Position numbers and translations under genes: made by a program. 64,000 nt of DNA from Marsupella aquatica (Eukaryota > Marchantiophyta), in assembly GCA_973895155.1 (NCBI GenBank), contig OZ316896.1, positions 13,578,001 to 13,642,000 on the forward strand. The letters run 5' to 3'. Of the stretch, positions 9,281-21,876 are shown piece by piece (within the stretch, counting starts at the first letter, position 1; every line of letters begins with the position of its first letter). Under the pieces are notes generated by a model. It did not search any database. It saw only the letters and a list, made by a program, of their open reading frames with translations, and was not told where the DNA came from.

Positions 9281-12200
9281 TACCCCGCTTGTACCCATAT
9301 CAGAGATGAGTAAACTTGACATATCATACTTACATTTTTGGAAGTTTGGGTGTGGGCCTGTGCACATGATCCCATTTGGTACTCAATACCCATGTCAATG
9401 TTGTCGCACATTCCATTCCCCGCCTATTGCAGTTTTCATGACCTACTCTGCATACTCAACATTTTTTACGCTGGACGCTGACATTCCACAGTGAAGCGCA
9501 TCTGGAGAGTGTGTCCTCTAGACCCTTTCCTTAATAGAACTATTGTTCAATGTTTAGGTATAATTGCGTTCATTAAAGTTAAAGCTAAATGAGTGTCATC
9601 TTCTGTATGCAGGCTTACGTAGTTGCTTTGTTGTTGTTGCAAAGAGTCACTTTACTTTGTCGTCTGTCCGTCTCGTAGGAGTGTAGAAGCACAACATTTG
9701 TGGATGGTAAGACATATGTCAACCACAACCCTTTTTGATGTATAAAGTGCTGTGATGAAAGAGGAAACGGGTTTTTTGGGACCCTGTAGTGTTGTGACAA
9801 TAAATTTCATTGCCTCCAATCTTTTCCCAAAGAAATTCATTTATCGGGGTTGTACTAAGGTCAATCAGCAAGGTATGTGTAAAATATCAATCAAAGGTCC
9901 CAGAGACAAGCATTGCGAGCATGATGCCATACAGAATGGCACGTACATTGAATTCCTTCGATTTGAGATGGTGTTTATGGATGGTAGTTTGCATCCAAAT
10001 TACGAAAAGCCTGAACTGCGAGCTGCCATTTGGGATGCCATTTGGGATGCCGCCAGAGAGTTAGTGGGCCTCTCTACTAGTGCATTAGCCTGTATGGAGC
10101 CAGTTGATCAATTCTAGACCATCCATGATTTGGTGAAGCATGCCCCACTGTGCAATGTGGTGTTTTGAATCAATCATCTGCTTGTATGCAGGCCATGCAG
10201 GTGTTTTGAATCAATCGTCTGCTTGCTTGCTAGACATTCCTACGAAGAACATACATTCATGCAAACAAGATTAGACAATGTTAAATTACATATGATATGA
10301 GTACATTGTAGCTATGCAAGACATGGAAAAATGTTTACCTAGCTATCACTATTTTTCTCTTCAAAAACACCTTTCCCTCCTTGGATTTCAAATTCTCAGG
10401 CACCTTCGTGGATTTCCATCCACGACAGTCTTCAGCCAAAACAACAACAATACAAGGTTGTGGTCTTGATGGGGGTCTTGATCAAAGGCCTGGTTTTGTA
10501 GCTACAGTTCTCTGTCATTTGCCTGGACAGGTGGAAAATTGTGTGTGGAAATCCTGCCTCATATGTTCTCACCCCATATGAATCTTGAAGCCTGCCTTCC
10601 AAAATCCAAGCATAATCACTTTTGGATCGATACCACCCCGGATACCAGTCCAGAACACTATACTCGAATTCCCCATGCGGAGGAGTCTGAATTCTATCAC
10701 ATTTGGCATGTTGAGATGGCTTTTGCACAACGTGGGCAATTTCGGTGGTGGGTGCAAATTTTGAGTTTCTGCATCATAATCAAATGTTCAACCCGCGAAA
10801 CTGCTGCAAAACAACATCCAGAGCATCTGGTACAAGACCATCTACAAATGGCACAGGCGGATCATGTAGTGGGTTGAAAGCATCAAAGTGGGCCTCCAAT
10901 TGTGCAATATCAAACATGGATGTGGACATGCCAGCAGTGGCTTCTTGTCCCCTAAGCTGCGCACGGGGTTACTGCACGAGAGAAGCACAAATTCTAATTT
11001 AACATGCAAAGGGTGAATGTCAAAAAAATATGCTGATTTTATTGCCTGTTTTAGGACTACATTTCTAAAAATTATCATAAATTGTAAAAGGGAGACTTTT
11101 CGGGAGGTATAGGCTGTTATAATGTAAGTTTGGTGGAGACCTTGCCTTCTATGCATGAGTTCCTTACGGAACAAAATTCATTGATTCTAGGTCATGCCAA
11201 TTCTCAATTTCCTGGGACCTCGAGGGACGATTAGAGAAAAAGTCTAATGCAGGCAGAGGACGACTTTCTCAGCTCGAATCCATCTACTGCCTCTTAATGC
11301 AGGCCGGCAAGAGACTCAGCTACAATCCATCTACTGCCTCTGACTATGTACCCTAGTGTTTTCATACTACCTCCGATTCGCCAAGTATATATCAAATGTT
11401 GTTTTAGTACGTAAGCTAGTGTCGATCATTCCGACCGTACAAATCTAAAAGGAACACCATCCCTTTAGAATGTTGAAACTTGAAAGGTTTCATTTATTAG
11501 ATCTGCAGTGTCGGCCTCGCCATTGTAGAGTATGTTTGTCTCGTTGACCGACGTCTTCATTGTTCCATAGATGGCCTCATTGGTCTCTGAGACTTGGTGT
11601 TCAGGTGGCTACCCTTGGGTACCAGTCGCTGCGGTTAATTAATGGGTCCGGTCCTTCGACAGGCTCGGGGTAGGGAGGCTCTCACTCGACATGGTCATCT
11701 GACCAACGTGTCCTGATTCGGTTCATGAGTTCCATTGCAAGCAGATTGCATGGGCTCTCTGCACACGAGTTCGTCAAAGGATGACTTCACCGGTGAAATT
11801 GTGTCATTATTGTTGCAATTCTGACGAGACAATGTTCGAGGCCGAGGGATTGCCGCATATACACCGCGAAAAATTGGCGATCATCTGACTTAGGTACGTG
11901 GACATTTGAAGGTCCTGAATTTTTTGTTAGCTTTCAATAGTTCTTAGCTAATTCAACCCGCATCGTCCAATTCAATTGCAGTGACCACAGAAGTAAAGTA
12001 CTGTCAATCGGTATCTGTCAGCCTCTCTAAATCTGGTCATCTGAAACCAATGGAGTAGATATCCAATTTGGACCACTAATAGACACACAAGGATATTTGG
12101 TGAGCGGTTCAAGTCTTAGATGTTTATGAGCGGTTTTGGATGGCAGTTGTTGTGCGAGTGCCGCGGGTACGCGCCTCCTTTTTTTGAATTTGACTCTCAC

Positions 12201-13826
12201 CATGCATGCCACCCTCAATTCTCAAGGGGTTTGCAGCACATCGGGTTGTATAATGTTCAACTTTGGGTAGCAAATTTGCAAGCAGAAATTTGTATTTCGT
12301 TTATCTGAATCAATTTTGTAATTGATGAAACAGACGGCCAGATATGGGAGAGAAGATACTTGTTCGAGGCCAGGAAGCTTGAAGCAATGGAAATTCAAGG
12401 TATTCAAAAGCGAGATGTTATCAACTGGTTTTCCAATTCTCTCAATCAAAGAAAGCTAAGCATTCACATATGCGGCAGCAATTGTTCTTGAACTGACTCA
12501 GTTCAAAACCTAGAATCTGTTGAGCAGGTCGTCAAAATCACCGTCTTAGCTTTCAAAAACTCTCTGGAACTGTTCCCAGCTCAACTTAAAAACTGGCAGC
12601 AATTTTCTGAGAGAGTGAGGCATTCCATTTATTCCACGAAAGTAATTTTTACTTTATAGAGTCTCGAAAATTTATACTGAGTTTGCATCACAACCTGTCA
12701 CGAATATCACATTTGTCTTAGGTTTAAACAATAGTCTAGATCGGCTCGAATTCTTAGGCAGGCAACAATTTCATCAGACTGAAGCCTTCCAATTTTTAAG
12801 AGAAATGGTATTCATTTGTTAGATCTCAAAATTTGACAAGTGTTCAAGTCACATCAAAGATTATCATTTGAGCTCTCCTAAATAGCGTGGCACGGTCCGC
12901 AAGTTTAGAAGGGTGTAAAAAGTTTGAATTTCGTGAACTATTGGCGGTTGAAAATGATGTTTCCCATGTTCAATTAATCTGAGAAACGAGTGCTGTTCTT
13001 CAAGCAGGACCTGTCACCCAAATCGAACTTCTAGATGTCTTGACTCTCAATCGCAGGCTGGACGAGTACTGGTTGCAATTTACAAGTAGCAACCAACTTC
13101 AATAGAGTGATAAAGTCTGAAGTCTAGTCAAAAGAAATCTAAGCTTCGTTGCTGAATTCGTCTGGCTTGATTGGTTGTCATAACACAAAATCCACGGATA
13201 GTTAGAGCAACAACCAGCAGCCTATGGGCCGGCCCAATCCATTTCCGACTCACACGCTGATGAGCATTGCAAATTTTCACAAATAGTTGAATTAATTTGA
13301 AGGATCCTGCACATTCTAAGAATTACAGAGGGTTCTCTCACCCGTTCAGCATCAAATTATCACCTACTACTAAAGCACGCACACACGGCCAATTGTGGCA
13401 ATGCCTCATGCAGTGGATTAACAAAAGCTTGTAACAGACACATACTGTCTCAACAGAGGCCGGCTGGGTGATGTGTTGCGTGAAACTAGGTAACATGTGA
13501 TACAAAAAGCGAGTATCATTGGAAAAGCATGCGCTGAAGTGGAAAAGGCCATTTACTCAGGTGACTTCCAGCGTATCTAATTTCCTGTTTCGTTTGTCGA
13601 CTCGAAAATCTTGATCGACCCAGCATAGTTATTTATTTTTCAGCATCCACCGAACATGCATCAATGCATCTTCGTGAAATGCACATTCAGCAGATGGATG
13701 TGCTACATGATGTTGCGCTTCATGCGTCGGAACTTGGGAAGAATCTATGAGGCCATCAATTGCTTCAAATAGAGACTTCGCGGAAAACTACAGGCTCTAT
13801 ACAGTAATTATACTGCCTAAGGCCCT
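9281..13826. other. region without a supported gene
   Basis: Open stretches at 9750-10120 and 10380-10880 are short, give no recognisable domain, and lack a convincing splice chain; they may be relics. Bases 10021-10053 hold a small repeat (TTTGGGATGCCA). From 11200 to 13800 I see only mixed non-coding sequence, presumably the 3' flank of the BTB gene at its right end. Confidence 0.6.
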
Positions 13827-16800
13827 TTAACCAACAAGTGGGGTCACAGTTGGATTTGGACACTCAGGGGAAGTGCAACTGCAGCATTTGTTCAGGACAC
13901 TTTCCTGGACATCGTCGAAATTCTCCTTGAAGAACTGGGTGGCTTGTGAATGCAACTCCTTGGCTCCGAACAGGCGGCCAAGCTTTAACATCTCCGCCAC
14001 GTTTCCTGCATTCAGTCTTCTGCACAGCTCCTGCTCGCATAAATCTCTCAGGTAGTCGATCTCATACTTGTGTGCAACTTTCAGCACTTCCCCAGGTGAC
14101 ACTTCCTCCGTGAATTCCATATCTGCAGTGTAACAGCAGTTAATGACTGCCTGCATGATTGCGTAGGATGTGTCCTGAACTTTAATAATGGGCTGTGCAA
14201 CAACTGGGCGTGTAGTCTGCACAGTTTTAATCAAGTACGTTTTTTCCGTAGGCCCTGCTTGTGCGTTGAATTGTAATTTCACATTTGTAGCACGCTCAGA
14301 TTCGCTTCTGTTGTTTTCATTCTCCGCTTCCCGGGATTGCAATATTGGTAGAGTGGTGGCCGGAGTCAGGGTAGATGCATGTTGCTCCAAAATTGTAGGT
14401 GTGATAGCTTCAGTATGAACGCTATCCACAGGTAGAGAAACCGACGATGGTGAAACTGTAATCGTTAAATTAGATATTGCTCCAACAGACTGATGTTCTT
14501 GTCCACTATCCATAATTCTGATATCCGTCTTTTCTCGATCCTCCCTTGATTTCATGTCTGAAGAATCCGGTGAGCCGTCTTGTCCACTGTCCATTGTTCT
14601 GACATCCGTCTTTTCTTGATCCTCCCTTGATTTCATGTCTGAAGAATCCGGTGAGCCGCTAGTCACAGGTTGAGAGACCAACTCTGGTGAAATTGTAATC
14701 GTTAAATCAGGTATCGCTCCAACAAGCTGAGGTTCTTGCCCACTGTCCATAGTTCTGCCAGCCGTCCTTTCTCGATCCTCCCTTGCTTTCATGTATGAAG
14801 AAACTGTATAATTTAACAGTGAGCCGCTATTCACAGGTTGAGAGACCAACGGTGGTGAAACTATAATCGTTAAATTAGGTATCGCTCCGACAAGCTGAGG
14901 TTCTTGTCCACTGTCCACGGTTTTGACATCCGCCCTCTCTCGTTCCTCCCTCGATTTCATGTCTGAAGTATCTGCACATTCTAACAGTGAGCCGCCATTC
15001 ACAGGTTGAGAGACCAACGGTTGTGAAACTGTAATCGTTAAATTCAGTGTCGCTCCAACAAGCTGAGGTTCTTGTCCATTGTCCGTATTTCTGACATCCG
15101 TGTTTTCTTGATCCTCCCTCGATTTCATGTCTGAAGAATCTGTACATTCTAAGAGTGAGCTGCTATTCATAGGTGGAGAGACCAACAGTGGTGGAACTGT
15201 AATCGCTGAAATAGGTGTCGCTCCAGCAAGATTAGGTTCTTGTCCACTGTCCATAGTTCTGACATCCGTGTTTTCTCGATCCTCCCTCGATTTCATGTCT
15301 GAAGAATCTGTGCATTTTAACAAGGAGCCGCTATTCACAGGTGGAGAGACCAATGCTGGTGAAACTGTAATTATTAAATTAGGTGTCGCTCCAACTAGCT
15401 TGGGTTCTTGTCCACTGTCCGTATTTCTGGAATCCGTCTTTAGTCGATTCTCCCTTGATTTCATGTCTGCAAAATCTGTACATTTTAACAGTGAGCCAGC
15501 TAATCAGTAGACTTTGTCGGATCTGTGTATCCATTCTAAAGGTAGTGATAGGTACATATATGTCACATGACTAAGCAATTATCACAAACTGGACGAGACC
15601 GATGAAAACTTGCCGCATCATGTAGGGTGATTATCTGAACTCTCCAATGTGACTGAGTGTTGAGATCGGTGCATGCTTGAATGATACTCTGGTTTGGCAA
15701 TTCAGTAGGCAAATTGCCCATCCTAAATATACCAAAATGAGAATGAGGGAGTCCAGATTCAGGAGTTGAGTCCGCTCTCTCACGACAATGGGAAAGGATA
15801 TATTGATGTCACACCAATGTACAACTCAAATTCTCTCCCTTATAACATTGATACTGAATTTCATTGCATATGTATATGGACCTGTATATATCAGCTAAGC
15901 AACATAGACAGTTATTGATGACCAGTTACTTTCACATACACAGTCAACAATTCAATTTGATTTAAACGGTATACTGAGTAGCTACAGTAGTTCTGTGCAA
16001 AATTGAAAACCAACTGGAATGAAAGCATGAATGAATCACTACAAGCTATACATCAAGCCAAACAATGGCTGCCACAGACATGTGCAATATGCATCCTAGA
16101 ATAATTGGAGAAAGCATTGTCAACCCTTTCATGAACCCTGTGGACTAGCTTGACGGGAGGGGGAGTGTGTCCGACCTTGCACCGATTGGGTAGTGGGAGT
16201 TTGTGAAGCTGCATTGTCAATGAGTAACTGCCCAGGGGCCACGATGAGCTGGCATCGGACTCCTCGAAGACCCATTTGTTCTAACATGGCGCTCGGGGCA
16301 ATCCGAACGCTCACCACAGGGCTGATTTTCTCCATCCTCTTGCGCCATTTCTCTTTGAGTTTCTCTGGGGGAGCCTCTGCAAGTGGTGGCAATAATAGCG
16401 GTGGGGGTGGAGGAGGTGGAGGAGGAAGAGATGGAGGCAATAATTGTGGCGGGTCTGGTGGCGGTGGGGCTGGAGGAGAAGGGGGTGGGGCTGGAGGCAA
16501 TAGTGGCGGAGCTGGGGCTGGAGCTGGGGCTGGAGCTGGGGCTGGAGGCAATAATAGTGGAGGGGCTGAAGGAGGTGGGGGTGGAGGCAATAATAGGGGA
16601 GGTGGTGGAGGTGGAGAAGGAAATGGAGGCACTAACAGTGGAGGGGCTGGAGGAGGAGGCGATTGGGTTGGAGGCAATGATGGTGAAGGGGCTGGAGGAG
16701 GTGGGGGTGGAGGGGATGGAGGAGGGGGTGGAGGCAATAATAGTGTAGGGGAAGGAGGGGGTGGAGGCGGTGGTGGAGGCAGGGGGATCGGCGCTATTTC

Positions 16801-17999
16801 GACCTGTTCAAAGGTCTCCTGCATTTTCTGCTGGAGCTGGAGCTCTGCTTCGAAGATCTTCTGAAACACATTTGATTTGTAACCCTACTCTTCATCCAAG
16901 CCCCTTCAATGGCTCAGTTTTGGGTATCCCAACTTAATTCAAATAAAGTAAGAAACGAGCTATAATTTCAATGACAAGTGCAATTATTTGGCCCAGTTGC
17001 ATTAGTAATATGTAATTTGGCAAGTACGCAATTGAATTTGTCTGATTGCTTACTTGCCCAAATTTGCAAGAGGCTTTTAAATGTCTTCTCTCTGTAATGG
17101 AAACAGCTTTGCTCCTGGAGACCTTACCTGAATACGAACTCAATGCTTGTCTCGAAACGGTTCTTTGACAAATTCAAGGATAGCTCAGAATTCAGTACAG
17201 TAGACAGTTAATGTGTTTTTTAAGTTGCCTTTCGAGAGCGTCTCATGTGGACTGTATAATTATATGATTTTACGTAGCTTCTATCAATTTTTCTTTCTAA
17301 ATTAGTTGATCAAAATTCTAGTATTTGGCTTACCAGGATTAACTGATGGGCATAGATGTTCTGGCCCTGGACCACAAATGTCACGTCTCCTAATGGAGGT
17401 AAAGTCGACCCGAAGCCTGTTTCTGAAAGGGCAGCATGTGGAGGACGCCGTTTCAGAAACATCAGCCTACGCTCGGCTCGCTCGTATGTTTCCTTCATCT
17501 TCTCCAGTTCTAACCTTAGCTTCATTCCGATAATGCTCTCCGCATCATCGATTGTCGACTGGGTTGTCGATTGGGTTTTTGACTTGCTCAGGTCTTCTAT
17601 CTGTGTCCTCAAATCCATCTCGATTATAGACTCCGCACCGTCGTAAGCAAGCTGTTGAGCAGACAGTTTGACATCTGCAAGCTCGTGAGCTTCTCTCACA
17701 TCTTCGGAATGCGAGGCGAGCCTCATTTCAAGGATGTTCAATTTCTTTCTCAGCCAGTTCGCTTCGTTTCTGGCTTCCGCAATGCCGTTCTGGTAGCGCT
17801 CGTGGCATCCTGCACATCCTGGCACCTCGTTGACCGTAATTCCCACCCAATGATGTGGGTTCTGATTGCGCAAGTGCTGCACGCAGTAGCTGCAATGCAA
17901 TTTCTTTGGGCAGTCCGGGCACTTGACATACCCTTTCTCTGAATAATAATGCTTTGGGACCTTGTATGACTTCAGCTTGATATCGACGAACCTCTCCAT
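13827..17999 (-). CDS. BTB/BACK-type protein with zinc-finger-like N-terminus, polyproline and repeat insertion
   Basis: Three exons are predicted: 17999-17334 (ATG at 17999, donor CTG/GTAAGC, phase 0), 16860-16137 (acceptor TTTCAG, weak donor GTTCAT, phase 1) and 15499-13827 (stop TAA), giving about 1020 residues. Exon 1 encodes a Cys-rich module (CPDCPKKLHCSYC, CAGC), a long coiled-coil region (about residues 70-190) and the first BTB strands (DVTFVVQGQNIYAHQ). Exon 2 encodes a short coil, about 140 residues of mostly proline and a basic KLKEKWRKRM stretch. Exon 3 encodes seven approximately 56-residue repeats (DMKSRE...SGQEP...), then the second half of a BTB fold (SYAIMQAVINCCYTAD) and a BACK-like start (SPGEVLKVAHKYEIDYL). 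BTB proteins usually dimerise and recruit substrates to CUL3 ubiquitin ligases (family knowledge). The split of the BTB fold is unusual, so the joins need transcript proof. Confidence 0.75.
14440..15499 (-). repeat. in-frame 168-171-bp tandem repeats in the BTB gene
   Basis: Seven coding units start DMKSRE/YMKARE and run through SGQEPxLVGAxxNLTITVS to GSLL. The sixth is a short remnant of about 27 residues. The period is a multiple of three, so copy-number change keeps the frame. The opposite strand is also open over much of the array, which is a shadow of the repeat. Confidence 0.92.
16385..16790 (-). repeat. polyproline-encoding low-complexity tract
   Basis: On the plus strand this is a GGTGGGGGTGGAGG-type purine-rich run; on the minus strand it encodes long proline stretches broken by Ser, Ala and Leu. 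The G-run strand could form G-quadruplexes. The tract sits inside exon 2 of the BTB gene. Confidence 0.9.
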
Positions 18000-18779
18000 G
18001 ATCTCAACAATTCAATTGGAAGTAAAGTCGAGTCACGCCCGTAGACATCCGACATCTGACGATTTCTGTTTTGTCTCTCATTTAGTGCCACGGACTTAAC
18101 CGGACGGCAGTTTACAAAATTTGTTGTGTGCTAGTACGTAGACAGTGATCGTCGATCTAATTGCAATTCACATGTAGTTCTTTTCCGGTCCTTAGAAATC
18201 GAAGCCCCCCTTAGAAATTGAAGCTCGGGTCTTCAAACTGATAGACTGAAGCGACTTTGTAGCAATCTCTATCCTATCGTTTGTCATAGCAGCGAATTTT
18301 CTGAAGGTTTGGTAGGTTTGTAAGTACTTGAACAAACTCTTCCGCCTTGTATTCTCAATATACGCGTAAAGAAGAAGCGTGGGACCTTTCGCACATCCAG
18401 TCTGATGATATGATCATGTAGTATTCTCCAGGTTTTCCCAGCGGCCATGTTTCAAATTTTAAAAGTGTGTCTAAGAGACAAAGGACTTTCCAAGTGGATC
18501 ATAATGTCTAGATTTCGAACTTGAATGGAGTCATTCAATTAGTCTCAATCGCAGCAAGCCAAGATCGTACCAAAATCTCCCAACCTTCACTCCAATCGAT
18601 CACTTAATCTTTATTGTCGCAGATTCAGAAAGTTACATAACTTTGAGCAAATGTCGTTACGTACGAAAACGAAAAACGAAAAACGAAAAAAAAATGAAAT
18701 GGAATAAACTACCTCGATCTGAGCAAATGACGCCGTGGTTTCCCGGTTTGGACTTGCCCGGAAAATAGACCCTTCCGAG
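18000..18779. other. 5' flank of the BTB gene
   Basis: No further gene is visible. A short AAACG-type repeat lies at about 18665-18690. The stretch should contain the BTB promoter, but no clear box could be assigned. Confidence 0.5.
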
Positions 18780-19350
18780 GCCGTCAACCGGCAAGTTGAC
18801 ACCCGACCTCTCCCGGTCTCGCTCCCCCGGTCCCGGCCCGGCCCGGCCCCATCACCCGGTCTCGTTTCCCTTTTGTTTCCTCCGTCCCGGCCCCGGTCCC
18901 CGGTCCTGGCCCGAGCACATCCCCTGGCCCCCGGTCCCGGCTCCCACATCTCCCGGCCTGCGGTCCCGGCTCGGACATCCCCCGGCTCCCGGTCCCAGCT
19001 CCCACATCCCCCGGCCCCCGGTCCCAGCTCCCAAGTCCCGGCCTCTGGTCCCGGCTCGGACATCCCCTGGCTCCCGGTCCCGGCCTCCTCCCCTCCTCAC
19101 CCGGCCTCCCCTCCTCACCCGGCCCTCCTCACTCCCCTCCCCTCCCCTCCCCTCCCGGACCCGGGCCTCCTCACCCTCCCCCCACCTGGACCCAGGCCTC
19201 CTCACCCTCCCCTCCCCTCCTCCCACCCGGACCCGGCCCAGCCCCGGCTGCTGTTTGGCCGGGTCCGGGGAGGGGCCGGGCCGGGCCGGGCTGGTTGTCG
19301 GGAAGGGTGGTAGCGTCCAGGACAAGGCCGGGAAGAGTTTGGGCCGGGCC
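18780..19350. repeat. GC-rich minisatellite
   Basis: The tract has very high GC in an otherwise moderate-GC region. Units of about 30 bp (GTCCCGGCTCCCACATCCCC and variants with CTCGGACATC) repeat at 18890-19085. They are followed by CTCC/CACCCGG units to about 19230 and GGGCCGGGCCGGG to 19345. All six frames are open for long spans simply because the repeat lacks stops, so those ORFs are not credited as genes. The G-rich strand has many GGG runs. Confidence 0.9.
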
Positions 19351-20091
19351 GGGGAATAAGATGGAATATGCGTCAAATAAAGGCATTTTGGTCCGGCAAA
19401 TGCCGAGTTTACGTGTCGGGCAACTCGGCAAGTTGCCCGTCACTTCAAACCGGGCGTGGTTGTGCTTCCAACTGTTCGATGCAATATTGTGGACCTTCGG
19501 GTCAGCAAAAACTACTAACTTCACAGTGGTAATCCTTCCGACTAGTTGTCGATGTAAATCTATTTAGTCCAAATCCTGTTCGTGAGATTTAGCAGCCTGC
19601 CATTTACGCTCGCTCTGGCTTATAGCCAATCTGAAACATTTCAGTGTCTTGAGAGAGAATTTATGCCCTAATTATTCACCATTCACCATCTAGGTTTGTA
19701 AAATGTAAAATAGTTGCTCCTGACAAAGCCGTCATCCCTCATATTTGTGAACTAATGTCCTGTCAAGTGGTGTTAACAAATTAAACCACTGAGGAGATCT
19801 CAAATAATTACTTGTAGGAAACATGGGTTTTTATTGCTACAGTTACCTGTCTATTTAAGTTGGCCATGGGCCAGCGAATGAATGCAAGTGTGCCTCTCTG
19901 TCAGTGTACTCTAAACAGGGAGCTACCTGGGTGTGATACTCTGGGATATCATTTTTGAGCACCTTATATGATGGTTTGGTTGGTTGTACGTTACAGTTAT
20001 GTGCAGTTCCTGCAAATTATTGTTCACCACTTGAATGCGTAGAAGTTGCATAAAACATCTTCTTACCTTTTAGTGTATACAAATGGGCGGC
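19351..20091. other. intergenic, nothing recognised
   Basis: Ordinary mixed sequence with no open frame of note, splice chain or repeat that I can define. Confidence 0.5.
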
Positions 20092-20394
20092 CTCTTGATG
20101 AGGACCCGAGAGGAAAAACTGAGGAGGCTGCTTTGCCGGTCGGGCAGCAGTGTCCCGGGACCAATCGCATGGAGTTAGGGGCTGGGCAATAGAGGCAGCC
20201 CAGTGCTGCGCTCAGGGACAAGGATTTCGGGCAATGGTCCACGAGGGACAGTCTCAGGGCCAGTCTGCCCAAATGGACCCTAAACTGCCCGAAATGCTAA
20301 TTACGTGTAATCACCCAGGTTTCACTGTAACCGGGACTGTAACCAGGCAGAGTCAAGGCATTAATGTGCATTGATATTGCCAATTGCGCTGAAT
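20092..20394 (-). repeat. dispersed repeat, right copy (inverted relative to 9011-9280)
   Basis: The reverse complement carries the same ordered landmarks as the left copy: TTGGCAATATCAATG, GGGTCCATTTGGGCAGACT, CCTGAGCGCAGCACT and CTCTCGGGTCCTCATC. It has an extra 15-20 bp relative to the left copy near the TGACTCTGCC segment. The pair faces inward across 11 kb containing the BTB gene. Confidence 0.8.
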
Positions 20395-20716
20395 CTGGTT
20401 ACTGTGATGTAGTAACTTGTGACTTGATGCTTTGTTTCAGGTGTGGGGCTAGAGATTGAACCTAACTTCTAAACTGAGCTCTAGGGAGGCTCAATCGATT
20501 CACTTTCAGAGGGGGAAACAAGAGTTTGAAATTCATCTAAAGCATGGCTGCACATTCAAAGTGTGGGGGATGATCTTCAGATTTCACAAAAAAACCATTA
20601 GTCTCAACATTTGAATCAAAGTTGTCAACGTGATTTTTGAACTTGGGCTTGGCCAGGCCCCTAAGTAGTCGTTACTCATTAACAGACTTCAAGTTCATGC
20701 ACGATTAACCTGCGTT

Positions 20717-20812
20717 TGAATGGGTCTTTCAACCCTAGTCAAATCAAATAACCTCCTGTGCTACTGAATGGGTCTTTCAACCCTAGTCAAATCAAATAAC
20801 CTCCTGTGCTAC
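20717..20812. repeat. 48-bp exact tandem duplication
   Basis: The unit starting TGAATGGGTCTTTCAACCCT occurs twice with period 48 and no visible difference, suggesting a recent slippage or duplication event. Confidence 0.92.
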
Positions 20813-21162
20813 TTTCCCGTTCTGATGGTCCTGACACTAGTTTCAGCCACATTTTTCAATCTTGGCAAGCCCCCCCCCAAAAAAAACAAAATATGAGATA
20901 GCGCAAGTTTGAGACACCCTAAGGAAGATAACAAAGATAAAAACATAGCCATATATGGGGGCGACCGTTTGGAGAAGGTAGGCCAGACAATAGAGAAAAC
21001 AAAGGACCAGAATCAAGAAGTCGATCTGGACATTCCCCAACGCCACCAGCTGGTCATGGTGTAAAATGTCTTAGCTCTTACTAATGCAACATGAAGGAAA
21101 TCTGTTTCAAACACCAACCCACCAAAGGGCACCCCTGATGCCCTCTGTCCTGATATATCATA

Positions 21163-21177
21163 GGGGGGGGGGGGGGG
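21163..21177. repeat. G15 homopolymer
   Basis: Fifteen consecutive G follow a TATATCATA context. Its length is likely polymorphic or error-prone. Confidence 0.95.
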
Positions 21178-21426
21178 TGCGGGTAAGGAAGGGGATGAGG
21201 GGCCCAAGCACCACACTTCCGAGGGTGAGTCGACAACCCAAGGAGGGCCAACTGGTCAACCAATAGGTGTCACTCAAAAGCAAAATAGGTCCTATGATGT
21301 GTGCATCATCAGCAACAACAGAAGGGAACAAACAACTTGGGAAAGCATCCTATTAGGCCCAAATAGCGCTAAGGACAGTGAGCCATGGCAAACAATGCCC
21401 CTCCAAGAGGATCACCCGGCCGAGTC

Positions 21427-21876
21427 CATCGTGTACGTAAAAATCTCCTAAACAATTGCGGCTCGGATGTTAGTTAATTGTAAAGTATCTACATAAGAGA
21501 GACGAAGAATGTCCGACTACAGAGAAATAAATAAATACTGCACAAGGTTTTTTTACCTCACCGGTCCACCACCCAGTCCGCCGGATTCGTGTACCTCCTG
21601 AACGAGTGCGGCTTGAAGGTTAGTTCTATTCCAAATACCTACATAAGAAAAAGACGAAGAATGTCCGACTACAGAGAAAGAAAGAAATACTGCACAAGGT
21701 TTTATTTTCTCACCGGTCCACCAGGAGGTCCGAAGTGTCCATCCCGTTCCCCCGCTAGTCGTACCCATACCCATACGGATCTTCCCTGATCCTCCTGAAC
21801 GATTGCGGCTTGAATGTTAGTTCTAAGTATCGACAAAAGATTTCTCACCGGTCCGCAAGGCTGGGAAAGAGGTCCG
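21427..21876 (-). pseudogene. decayed tandem copies of the NLR leader exon
   Basis: On the minus strand the sequence encoding NRTNxQAxxVQE, which begins the NB-ARC exon at 2743, recurs at about 21590-21630 and 21790-21825. A weaker copy lies near 21440-21480. Two of these run on to a GGACCG/GTGAG donor-like end (about 21560 and 21715). The last 27 nt of the 39-nt mini-exon are at 21850-21876. No P-loop or other NB-ARC sequence remains. The array lies directly downstream of ankyrin copy B, mirroring the order at 2.7-3.2 kb, so it is the remnant of a duplicated ankyrin-NLR block. Confidence 0.7.

Noticed and set aside
16193-16864. Plus-strand glycine-rich ORF of 223 codons
   Set aside because: Shadow of the polyproline exon of the BTB gene. 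The minus strand fits the splice chain and BTB context.
18611-19376. Several long Pro/Gly/Arg-rich ORFs on both strands
   Set aside because: Open only because the GC-rich minisatellite lacks stop codons; no domain, no splice support.
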